Virus record (IMG/VR): IMGVR_UViG_3300031963_000876
Coordinates: 1-24,968 of that record
DNA: 24,968 nucleotides
Reading direction: 5' to 3' (one strand)
DNA from: a virus
Both the position numbers and the translations under genes were made by a program. Position 1 is the stretch's first letter; the number at the start of each line of letters is the position of its first letter. The notes below the pieces were generated by a model. That model made no database searches. It was not told the DNA's origin and was given only the letters and a program-made list of their open reading frames with translations. Positions 13,562 through 20,767 of the stretch are shown here, in pieces.

Positions 13562-16036
13562 TTAGAAGTTTAGAGACGCTGCGCCGTAGACGATCCAAGA
13601 ACCACCTGAAGTGCGTTGCATTGTAAAGTTGAAGATATCAATCTTATTAGCAGATGAGGTTGGAGTTGGAGCAGCACTACCTAACCAACGAATAGTTTGA
13701 GAAGCTCCTGCAATTTGGAAAGTTGTTGGAATGTATCCGGTAGAACCTTGTGTAACTATGACGTTAATTGTCATAATTTTAGATCCTTCTGTAGGAACAT
13801 TTGTTACGTTAAAGGTCATTGCGCCAGAAGGAGCGGTAGCGATATAGAAAATGTTTCCAGCAGTCCAATCAAGGGTTCCCACATTGGAAGCTAGGGTTAC
13901 ATCAACTACCTGCTCACGAAGTTCTTGAACGTCTGTAGTACCAGAGAAGGACGCTCCACCAGTAAATGTAAGAGATCCGGAAGAAGAAACTCCACCGTTG
14001 GCTGTAAGTAACCCAGTAACTCCAAGGGTACCCGCAACTGCGGCGTTTCCAGTTGTTGCGTTAACAGTGAACTTATTAGTTGCGACGGCAAAGTTTCCTG
14101 TTACATCTCCAGTACCGCCAACTGCAAGAGTTCCCGTAGCTTCGATGTTCTTTGCCTTAAAGTCCGCAAATACTAAACCACCTTCAGAGAAGTTAACTGT
14201 AGATGTAGGTTTTGTTGTTGCGTCCGCAAATATTTTAATAATTCCATCTGAAGCGTCACGAACAATTCCTGAGAACTTGCGTCGAGCAGATACAGATGCG
14301 GATCCTGTTGGACTTACGGCTGTTGAAGACACATTTGATGCAGTCTTAGCGTAGGTAAATGTAGTTGAAGTAGGCACGGTAGTAATTTGATATGTGCCGT
14401 TAAATGTGGCGTCTACGCCTGTTACTGTAACCCAATCACCAACTAGATAGTTGTGGTTTGCTGCTGTGGTTAGGGTAGCCACATTTGAAGTAAGAGCCTT
14501 GTTATTAACAACCGCAGTAATAGCTGATACGGTTACAGCGTACTCCCCAATTAATCCAAGATCAAGAGTGTCTGCGTTGTTAGCGTTACCAACAAATACA
14601 AGTGGGTCAGAAACCGCTAGGTTAGATGTAGTAGTAGATCCACCACCAAATGAAAGGTTACCTACGATTGCCACATCACCAGCAATATTCATATCGCCTT
14701 GGATACCCACGCCACCAACAACTGTTAGAGCACCTGTTGTAGGAGAGGTAGATTCCGTTGGAATTTCAATATGAACATTTACATCTGGAGTAATTTCCAT
14801 CTGTGTGTTGTCAGATCCCAAACCTCCAGCGGCAAAAACAATCTTGTTTTCTGCGCCAGTATCGCCTGTAGCAAGAACAAGGTTTCCGTTTCCAGATGAT
14901 CCGACAGGGGCGGTTACGAAAATGTAACCGTCGTTAGGACCTGTGATGGTGAACTCTGGATCGCTAAAGGTAGAACTTGTGATACCTAAATCAATATAAC
15001 CAGCAAAGTCAGTTCCGTTATCTGGGTAAGCAATGAAGTCGGAAGACGCATTAGGATCAGTGCTGGTGTTTTGCATGATGACCTGTGAGTAGTCATCTCC
15101 ATCAATAGTAAAGAAAGCTACTGGGTTAGTAAAGCCTGTTACCGCAGATACAGTACCGCCTGATGCAACAGAGGTTACATTTGATGCGGTTACGGCATAG
15201 GTAAATGTAGTAGTGGTCGGGGTATCAATAATTTCATGAGTACCGTTAAAAGTTGCATCTACCCCAGCTACAGTTACAAATTGGAAAGGAGAGTAGCCAT
15301 GAGCTGCGCTTGTTGTAAGTGTTGCTACGTTAGACGTTAAAGCTTTGTTGGTAACAGTCTTAACATTTGTTCCGTTAGCGTCTGCCGTAGTTTTGGCATC
15401 TGCACCTACATAAAGAGCGCCGGATGTGTTTGATACTTCGGTATCCCCATCAACGGTTAATCCTGCCAGAGTTGGTGTCCCTGTCCAAGATGCTGATGTT
15501 CCATCAGTAGTTAAAACTTTTCCAGCGTTACCTGCTTGATTTGGATATGTTCCGTCTACTAACTTATCCCAAAACGCAGTATCTGTTGGGGCATTACCAG
15601 AGCTAGTGTTAGCTGTAAGGATGTAAGCAGATCCGCCGTAAGAAACTACATCACTCTTTTGATAAGTTGCAACACCTGAATAAGCTCCTTCGTACTGAAT
15701 TCCATCAGAGATAAGAGTAAAGAAGCTGGTATTAGTTGGTGCTGTTCCCGGAGAAGCGTCTGCGGTGCAAAGGTATAACTTTCCACCTTGAGAGATTACT
15801 TCGCCAACTTTGTATCCAGTGCTACCAGAGTACGCACCAACATATTTAAGACCAGATAAAATTAAATTCCAGTAAGTTGTATTAGTTGGAGCATACCCGC
15901 TTGCTGTTGTTGCAAACTTGTAGTGGTACAGGTTTCCACCGTAGCTGACTACATCGTTAAACTCGTAACTGGTTGCGCCGCTATAAACGCCTGTATAGGT
16001 AAAGCGCAGCTTTCCTAGATCAATGATTTGGGACAT
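13562..16036 (-). CDS. Large modular tail fibre, module copy B (824 aa)
   Basis: Residues 9-60, 64-111 and 113-161 are three repeats of a carbohydrate-binding-like unit (Y-S-G-x-x-Y-x-x-x-D/E-V-V/I-x-Y/Q-G-G-x-L/A-Y ... APTNT-x-Y/F-W/F). Residues about 170-230 are a linker. ALTSNVATLTT units of about 55 residues occur at 232-287 and 514-570. Between them are DPEFTITGPNDGYIFVTAP and SPTTGALTVVGGVGIQGD, typical of environmental myovirus fibre proteins. The C-terminal 115 residues end in a beta domain (MTINVIVTQGSTGYIPTTFQ). It is a clear paralogue of the 692-aa fibre at 18063-20141, which has only one of the first repeats. Likely a trimeric receptor-binding fibre. Confidence 0.87.
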   Translation of the reverse strand: MSQIIDLGKLRFTYTGVYSGATSYEFNDVVSYGGNLYHYKFATTASGYAPTNTTYWNLILSGLKYVGAYSGSTGYKVGEVISQGGKLYLCTADASPGTAPTNTSFFTLISDGIQYEGAYSGVATYQKSDVVSYGGSAYILTANTSSGNAPTDTAFWDKLVDGTYPNQAGNAGKVLTTDGTSASWTGTPTLAGLTVDGDTEVSNTSGALYVGADAKTTADANGTNVKTVTNKALTSNVATLTTSAAHGYSPFQFVTVAGVDATFNGTHEIIDTPTTTTFTYAVTASNVTSVASGGTVSAVTGFTNPVAFFTIDGDDYSQVIMQNTSTDPNASSDFIAYPDNGTDFAGYIDLGITSSTFSDPEFTITGPNDGYIFVTAPVGSSGNGNLVLATGDTGAENKIVFAAGGLGSDNTQMEITPDVNVHIEIPTESTSPTTGALTVVGGVGIQGDMNIAGDVAIVGNLSFGGGSTTTSNLAVSDPLVFVGNANNADTLDLGLIGEYAVTVSAITAVVNNKALTSNVATLTTAANHNYLVGDWVTVTGVDATFNGTYQITTVPTSTTFTYAKTASNVSSTAVSPTGSASVSARRKFSGIVRDASDGIIKIFADATTKPTSTVNFSEGGLVFADFKAKNIEATGTLAVGGTGDVTGNFAVATNKFTVNATTGNAAVAGTLGVTGLLTANGGVSSSGSLTFTGGASFSGTTDVQELREQVVDVTLASNVGTLDWTAGNIFYIATAPSGAMTFNVTNVPTEGSKIMTINVIVTQGSTGYIPTTFQIAGASQTIRWLGSAAPTPTSSANKIDIFNFTMQRTSGGSWIVYGAASLNF

Positions 16037-16037
16037 A

Positions 16038-16316
16038 CTACTTTACCTCCATGAGAAGTCGATCTCCGCTCCAAGAAAAACCAAGATTGTATTCATTCCA
16101 AAGCCAGTGCTTGTAAGCCTCTGGATCGGCTTCTGCACCATCATCTGGAAGATCAATATCATCACCGCTATTAGGAGTTACCTGCTCAACAGTAACCCTG
16201 CTAGTTGTGTGATCCATTTTAAAACCGTAAAAGGTATTAACCGCAGCAAGATTAATTGCAGGAGCAGTGTCCTGTGTAACATTTGTTACAGGACGTGTAT
16301 AAGCATACCCTGGCAC
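16038..16316 (-). CDS. Fibre-associated small protein, module copy B (92 aa)
   Basis: The start is a GTG (16316) with GGAG at good spacing. The product begins MPGYAYTRPVTNVTQDTAPA, contains NTFYGFKMDHTTSRVTVEQV and ends LGFSWSGDRLLMEVK. FYGFK and the C-terminal FSW ... LLMEV are shared with the 89-aa protein at 20141-20410, which holds the same place in copy A. The protein looks like a small beta structure, acidic in the middle. It precedes the 824-aa fibre by 1 nt. Function unknown; possibly a fibre adaptor or assembly factor. Confidence 0.72.
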   Translation of the reverse strand: MPGYAYTRPVTNVTQDTAPAINLAAVNTFYGFKMDHTTSRVTVEQVTPNSGDDIDLPDDGAEADPEAYKHWLWNEYNLGFSWSGDRLLMEVK

Positions 16317-16324
16317 TTAGTCTC

Positions 16325-16657
16325 CTATACGGTTACTTGGTCAATACCTTGTGCGTAAAACGATACTCCCGCGCTACCAGCAACTTTGACGACATCGCCA
16401 TTGTTAACCGCAAAACGGAAAGTTTCATATGTATTGTATCCAGAAAGAGGAAGACTGTAAGCAACTAAGGCATATTGAGAAGCTTGAGTTGCTCCGCTAG
16501 GCACAATAAATACATAAATACTTGCGTTTGTAGGCTCTGTGTTGGTAGCTATTACAGAAAGCAGATAGTTATCTGTTGCAGTGAAGATCGTGGTTCCTGA
16601 GCTAAAAGCAACCTCTGAGGATAGCTTTACTACGCCGAGTCGTTCGATGCCGGCCAT
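16325..16657 (-). CDS. Fibre-module beta protein, copy B (110 aa)
   Basis: This 110-aa protein starts MAGIERLGVVKLSSEVAFSS and has regular alternation of hydrophobic and polar residues, e.g. YLLSVIATNTEPTNASIYVFIVP, and ends VVKVAGSAGVSFYAQGIDQV. It looks like a compact beta-sandwich. The exact same length and a similar ending (VSF-x-A-x-G) as the 110-aa protein at 20407-20739 make the two probable paralogues, although identity is low by eye. The ATG lies 1 nt after the stop of the collagen-like gene. Probably a virion or fibre accessory. Confidence 0.7.
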   Translation of the reverse strand: MAGIERLGVVKLSSEVAFSSGTTIFTATDNYLLSVIATNTEPTNASIYVFIVPSGATQASQYALVAYSLPLSGYNTYETFRFAVNNGDVVKVAGSAGVSFYAQGIDQVTV

Positions 16658-16658
16658 A

Positions 16659-17126
16659 TCAGACTCCTAACCACCACGATAATGAGTAACTACCCGATCC
16701 ACCTTCGCCTGTTGCTCCAGTAGCTCCTGTCGCACCAGTCGCTCCAGTAGCACCTGTAGGACCCGGTACTGTTGATGCCGGTCCAGTTGCACCTGTCGGT
16801 CCTTGAGGACCTACAGATCCGGCAGGACCTGTGGCACCTGTTGGACCAATTGGGGCAGCACCTGCTTCCACCCAGTATCCGTCATAATAAATAAAAATTC
16901 CGCCTGTACTTGGATCAAACCAAGCATCACCAGCTTGCGGATTTACTGGAGCAGTAGATGTAGAAGACCAAACACCAGGTGCACCTGTAGCTCCCGTGGC
17001 TCCTGTAGGTCCGACAACAGGTGTGCGAATTACATTCCACGCAACACCATCCCACTTCCATGTAGTGGATCCAGAAGTAAATTCTTGATTGAGTGTAGGT
17101 GAATTAGGAAAATCAATTGCTGTCAT
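16659..17126 (-). CDS. Collagen-like fibre protein, module copy B (155 aa)
   Basis: The N-terminal module (MTAIDFPNSPTLNQEFTSGS, TWKWDGVAWNV) resembles the start of the 113-aa protein at 8928-9269. Gly-Ala/Pro-Thr repeats lie at about 39-51, 94-116 and 122-140. A DAWFDPSTGGIFIYYDGYWVE module (68-87) interrupts them. STVPGP at 118-123 breaks the register and gives a Pro-Gly site at 121. The end GSYSLSWWLGV is short and aromatic. The start overlaps the stop of the preceding Gly-rich gene (TAATG). Much shorter than its copy-A counterpart (524 aa). Confidence 0.82.
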   Translation of the reverse strand: MTAIDFPNSPTLNQEFTSGSTTWKWDGVAWNVIRTPVVGPTGATGATGAPGVWSSTSTAPVNPQAGDAWFDPSTGGIFIYYDGYWVEAGAAPIGPTGATGPAGSVGPQGPTGATGPASTVPGPTGATGATGATGATGATGEGGSGSYSLSWWLGV

Positions 17127-18058
17127 TAGATTGGATACCTAATAACTACAATACCTGAACCACCTACAACAACATCAGGAGGGTCACTCCAAGAAGAACC
17201 TCCACCACCTGAGCCAGTATTAGCACCACCAGCTCCTCCTGGTCGGTTATCACCTACTGTTCCAGATGCTCCAGAGTTCAATGCGCTACCGCCGCCAGAT
17301 CCTGCTGATCCACCACTTGTGGCAGAGCCACCGCCACCTCCACCTATACCACCATTTCCAGATTGCCCACCTGTATAAACACTACCCCCACCGCCTGCAG
17401 CCCAATAATAATTTGTTCCTAAAATAGAATTTTGTAAACCGCTTCCGCCATGAGCAGTATCGCTACCTGATGAGCCGGCGCTTCCAGCACCACCACCTCC
17501 GCCGCCTCTTCTGTCGTTATTAATTCCAGGTCTACCGGCTCCGCCAGCATTACCTGTTCCTTGACCATTAGCAGATCCACCAGCAGTACCGTTGTCCGCA
17601 CCACCGCCGCCTGAGCCACCAGATTTACCAGATGTAGAGTTTGATCCACCAGCATGTGAACCACCAAATCCACCACCGCTAGAAATTAAATTAAACGCAG
17701 ATGAATCTCCACCATTTGTACCTCCAGAGTCATTATTTCCTGAAGCAATTCCACCATTACCAACAACAATTGAATAATTTTGTTGATTTATAGCAAGTGA
17801 ACCAGACCTGTAGCCTCCAGCGCCTCCGCCTCCGCCAATAGCGCCTCCGCCTCCGCCACCGCCAATAATTAAATATTCAACTGTTCCGCCAGAATCTGGT
17901 ACAAAAGTTGAAGTTCCAACAGCAGTAAAAGCATGAATGCGATATCCGCCGGCAGTTGTAATAGTTCCGCCAGTACTGCCGGTACCTAAACGACCAGTTT
18001 GTCCTCTAAGTCTGCTTTGAACTCCGTAGCTTCCACGAACAGAGCTAACAAAAGGCAT
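17126..18058 (-). CDS. Glycine-rich adhesin, module copy A
   Basis: This 310-aa protein starts MPFVSSVRGSYGVQSRLRGQ, then STGGTITTAGGYRIHAFTAV and a beta segment ending VEYLIIGGGGGGG. A Gly/Ser/Asn-rich domain follows to about residue 295, then GIVVIRYPI. Both ends align clearly with the 322-aa protein at 12584-13552, while the Gly-rich middles are only similar in composition, as expected when loops of a poly-Gly domain decide host range. The gene follows its fibre with a 4-nt gap, and its stop overlaps the start of copy B's collagen-like gene, so the two modules abut directly. Confidence 0.85.
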   Translation of the reverse strand: MPFVSSVRGSYGVQSRLRGQTGRLGTGSTGGTITTAGGYRIHAFTAVGTSTFVPDSGGTVEYLIIGGGGGGGAIGGGGGAGGYRSGSLAINQQNYSIVVGNGGIASGNNDSGGTNGGDSSAFNLISSGGGFGGSHAGGSNSTSGKSGGSGGGGADNGTAGGSANGQGTGNAGGAGRPGINNDRRGGGGGGAGSAGSSGSDTAHGGSGLQNSILGTNYYWAAGGGGSVYTGGQSGNGGIGGGGGGSATSGGSAGSGGGSALNSGASGTVGDNRPGGAGGANTGSGGGGSSWSDPPDVVVGGSGIVVIRYPI

Positions 18059-18062
18059 TTAA

Positions 18063-20141
18063 TTACCCCCAGTTTAAGTTAGCGGAGCCTAGTACTGTCC
18101 ATGCACTGCTAAGACGAATAAGTGTAAATGTGAAAACATCAATTCTTCCTGCTGTTGATGTTGGAGTAGGAGCAGCAGCTGTAGGCCACTTAGGAGTAAT
18201 AGATCCACCGCCATTAATAGTTAATGCACTTGGAATATACCCAGTTGCACCTTGAGTAACAAATACGTTTATTGTCATAACGCGATCATTATCAGTTGGT
18301 ACATTTGTTAAATTAACTGTAAAGTTTGCGCTAGGAGTTGATGTTACCCAGAAGATGTTTCCAGAAGACCAATCAGCCGCAATAGCGTTAGAAGAAATAG
18401 CAAGAGATACTACAGTTTCACGCATCTCTTGGATATCAACTGTACCGCTAAGAGACACTGTGCCAGAAGCTGTTAAACCGCCCACTCGAATATCAGCAAA
18501 CGCAGCTCCAGCTTCTCCAAAGTTTGCAGTAGATGTTGGCTTAGTAGTTCCATCTTTATAGAACTTTATAACGCCGTCAGTAGCATCACGAAGAACACCT
18601 GCATATTTACGACGCTTACTTACCGATGCGCTACCTGTGGCGGCAGCAGAAGACACGTTAGCGTTGGTTTTAGCATAGCTAAATGTGTTTGAGGTAACTG
18701 CTGTAATAGCATAGGTACCATTAAATGTAGCATCTACTCCAGTTACTACAACAATATCTCCCTCTAAGTAAGTGTGAGATGTAGAAGTTGTGAGAGTAGC
18801 GACATTTGAAGTTAAAGCTTTATTTGTAACAGTGGTTACAATGGCTGAGATAGTAGTTGCGTACTCTCCAACAAGACCTAGATCAAGAAGGTCATCAGAG
18901 TTAGCGTTTCCAACAAAGACGATTGGATCGGTAACAGTAAGGTTTGCAGTAGTTGTAGAGCCTCCGCCGAAGGTCAAGTTACCTGTGATAGTGGTATCAC
19001 CAAGAACATTTAAATTACCTGAAACACCAACACCGCCAACTACAGTTAAAGCACCCGTAGTAGGAGATGTAGATTGAGTTGCAATTTCAACATGAACATT
19101 GACATCTGGGGTAATAGACATCTGCTCGTTGTCAGACTGTAGACCACCAGCAGCAAAGATAATTTTGTTTTCTGATCCCTTATCGCCAGTTGCAATAACT
19201 AGGTTACCAGCTCCTACGGTATCGGTTGGAGCGTCGTAGAAGAGGTAAGCGTCATTAGGTCCAGTGAGGGTAAACTCTGGATCAGCAAAAGCCGAACTGG
19301 TTACACCATGAGAGAACCAACCAGCAAAGTCAGTTCCATTATCTGGATAAACAATAAAGTCTGTAGAAGAGTTAGCGCCATTACCACGATTTCTAAATGC
19401 TACTTGAGCAAAGTCATCATCTGCATCCACGGCAAATACAGCAACTGCATTTGTGTATCCTGGAATTGCAGACACTGTACCAACAGTAGCTTGCGATCCA
19501 ATGTTTCCCGTTACCTTATCAAAGGTAAATGTATTAAGTGTTGGAGTCGAAGTGATTTCGTAGGTGCCATCAAAGGCAGCATCAGCTGGGCTGAGAGCAA
19601 TTGTTACAAATTGAAATGGAGCAAATCCGTGTGCGGTTGCTGTAGTAATAGTTGCAACATTAGATGTTAAGGCTTTAGTAGTAACATTGATTACGCTAGT
19701 ACCGAGAGTCTCAGCATCGTTGCGAGCACCATTACCTACATATAATTCACCTGCGGTTGTTCCAACATCAAGGTCAGCAGTTACTCCAAGATTACCAAAT
19801 TCGTTTGACCAAGAAGCATTGGTGCCGTCTGTTTTAAGAAATTTACCTGAGTTACCTGTTTGAGAAGGTACTTGGCTTACAGTGGCAAACTGAAAAGCAG
19901 ATCCGGTAGTTTGTAAGAACTGACCATTAGTTCCTGAAGTAGGGTCTGTATAACCATCAATCATCTTTGACCAATATGAGGTATTGGTTGGGGCGTTACC
20001 TGTGGTTGCGCCTGTGTTGATGTACACATAGAGGTTATTGGTGTACTTGACTACATCGTTAAGTTGGTATTCAGTAGCGCCGCTATAGGCACCTTTGTAG
20101 GTAAAGCGGAGCTTACCTAAATTAAAGATCTGGGCAGCCAC
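18063..20141 (-). CDS. Large modular tail fibre, module copy A (692 aa)
   Basis: The start is a GTG (20141) overlapping the upstream TAG; GAGG in the end of the 89-aa gene serves as ribosome site. Residues 10-61 hold a single carbohydrate-binding-like unit (LRFTYKGAYSGATEYQLNDV ... APTNTSYW). ALTSNVAT units lie at about 157-215 and 442-498. DPEFTLTGPNDAYLF, then ENKIIFAAGGLQSDNEQMSI and SPTTGALTVVGGVGVSGN, match the 824-aa fibre nearly position by position. A C-terminal beta domain (MTINVFVTQGATGYIPS) closes the chain. Likely a receptor-binding fibre shaft with tip. Confidence 0.87.
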   Translation of the reverse strand: MAAQIFNLGKLRFTYKGAYSGATEYQLNDVVKYTNNLYVYINTGATTGNAPTNTSYWSKMIDGYTDPTSGTNGQFLQTTGSAFQFATVSQVPSQTGNSGKFLKTDGTNASWSNEFGNLGVTADLDVGTTAGELYVGNGARNDAETLGTSVINVTTKALTSNVATITTATAHGFAPFQFVTIALSPADAAFDGTYEITSTPTLNTFTFDKVTGNIGSQATVGTVSAIPGYTNAVAVFAVDADDDFAQVAFRNRGNGANSSTDFIVYPDNGTDFAGWFSHGVTSSAFADPEFTLTGPNDAYLFYDAPTDTVGAGNLVIATGDKGSENKIIFAAGGLQSDNEQMSITPDVNVHVEIATQSTSPTTGALTVVGGVGVSGNLNVLGDTTITGNLTFGGGSTTTANLTVTDPIVFVGNANSDDLLDLGLVGEYATTISAIVTTVTNKALTSNVATLTTSTSHTYLEGDIVVVTGVDATFNGTYAITAVTSNTFSYAKTNANVSSAAATGSASVSKRRKYAGVLRDATDGVIKFYKDGTTKPTSTANFGEAGAAFADIRVGGLTASGTVSLSGTVDIQEMRETVVSLAISSNAIAADWSSGNIFWVTSTPSANFTVNLTNVPTDNDRVMTINVFVTQGATGYIPSALTINGGGSITPKWPTAAAPTPTSTAGRIDVFTFTLIRLSSAWTVLGSANLNWG

Positions 20142-20410
20142 TAGTCAACCTCCATAATAAGCTGGTCTGTATAGGTAGTATCCCACGAAAAAGTGAATTC
20201 GTAAGGGGTTAGCGCGGTTGTGTAATAGGTATCGTCATATCGAGCGTATACCGTTCCATCATCATTTACTTGAGGAACAATGATTTGAGCTGATGTATCT
20301 CCCCATAGGTATTCCTCAATAGTCAAAGTGTCATTAATAGGATCGTATTTAAAGCCGTAAAAGTTCTGTTTATCCTTGCCACCAGATGGTGGAAAGCTTG
20401 CAAGACTCAT
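20141..20410 (-). CDS. Fibre-associated small protein, module copy A (89 aa)
   Basis: The product starts MSLASFPPSGGKDKQNFYGF and contains KYDPINDTLTIEEYLWGDTS, ending FTFSWDTTYTDQLIMEVD. The FYGFK and FSW ... LIMEV elements are shared with the 92-aa protein at 16038-16316. It overlaps the 110-aa gene by 4 nt (ATGA) and the fibre gene by 1 nt (TAGTG). It is an acidic, probably beta-rich small protein. Function unknown, but conserved position in both copies argues for a dedicated partner of the fibre. Confidence 0.72.
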   Translation of the reverse strand: MSLASFPPSGGKDKQNFYGFKYDPINDTLTIEEYLWGDTSAQIIVPQVNDDGTVYARYDDTYYTTALTPYEFTFSWDTTYTDQLIMEVD

Positions 20411-20739
20411 GCGGTGATCTCCGTCCCAAAAGCATTGAAGGACACTGTGGCAGCCGCAGCGCGGACTGTTATAACATCCCCAGCGTCTAAGGTGATACCC
20501 AAGGTAAATACTTGAGTGCTATTACGATCAAGAGTGATTTCATACGCCACATAGTGACGGTTTGCCAAAACCTCAGAATTAGGACGCACAGCAATTCTAA
20601 AGGTAGTGCTAACTGAATCTCTATTGGCTACAGTAATGGAGCTAACTACTGTTTGAGTTGACGCTGGAACAGTGTATAGATCTACCTCTGTGCCCGCGAT
20701 TGCCACAGCTTGACCTAACACTTTATATGTAGTTGCCAT
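20407..20739 (-). CDS. Fibre-module beta protein, copy A (110 aa)
   Basis: This 110-aa protein reads MATTYKVLGQAVAIAGTEVD, LYTVPASTQTVVSSITVANR, then FRIAVRPNSEVLANRHYVAYE and LGITLDAGDVITVRAAAATVSFNAFGTEI. I recall this 'YTVP-x-x-x-x-x-VVSS-x-x-V-x-N-R ... HY-x-AY ... GITL-x-x-GD' pattern as a common small virion protein in environmental phages. It is expected to form a beta-sandwich without enzyme motifs. Same length and place as the copy-B protein at 16325-16657. AGGAAG before the ATG is the ribosome site. Confidence 0.76.
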   Translation of the reverse strand: MATTYKVLGQAVAIAGTEVDLYTVPASTQTVVSSITVANRDSVSTTFRIAVRPNSEVLANRHYVAYEITLDRNSTQVFTLGITLDAGDVITVRAAAATVSFNAFGTEITA

Positions 20740-20767
20740 TACTCACTTCCTATTCTTCTTAATTTTA

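Larger units (their letters stand above)
12584..17126 (-). repeat. Adhesin module, copy B
   Basis: Gene order on the minus strand is collagen-like (155 aa), 110-aa protein, 92-aa protein, fibre (824 aa), Gly-rich adhesin (322 aa). Every position has a counterpart in the same order and orientation at 17126-22342. Similarity is clear at the protein level for fibre and Gly-rich genes and weak for the 110-aa gene, so the duplication, or acquisition of a second module, is old. Confidence 0.78.

Noticed and set aside
14451-14774. Plus-strand frames opposite the fibre and Gly-rich genes (also near 13998, 17592 and 18790)
   Set aside because: They lie wholly inside strongly supported fibre genes with recognisable domains and lack start signals.
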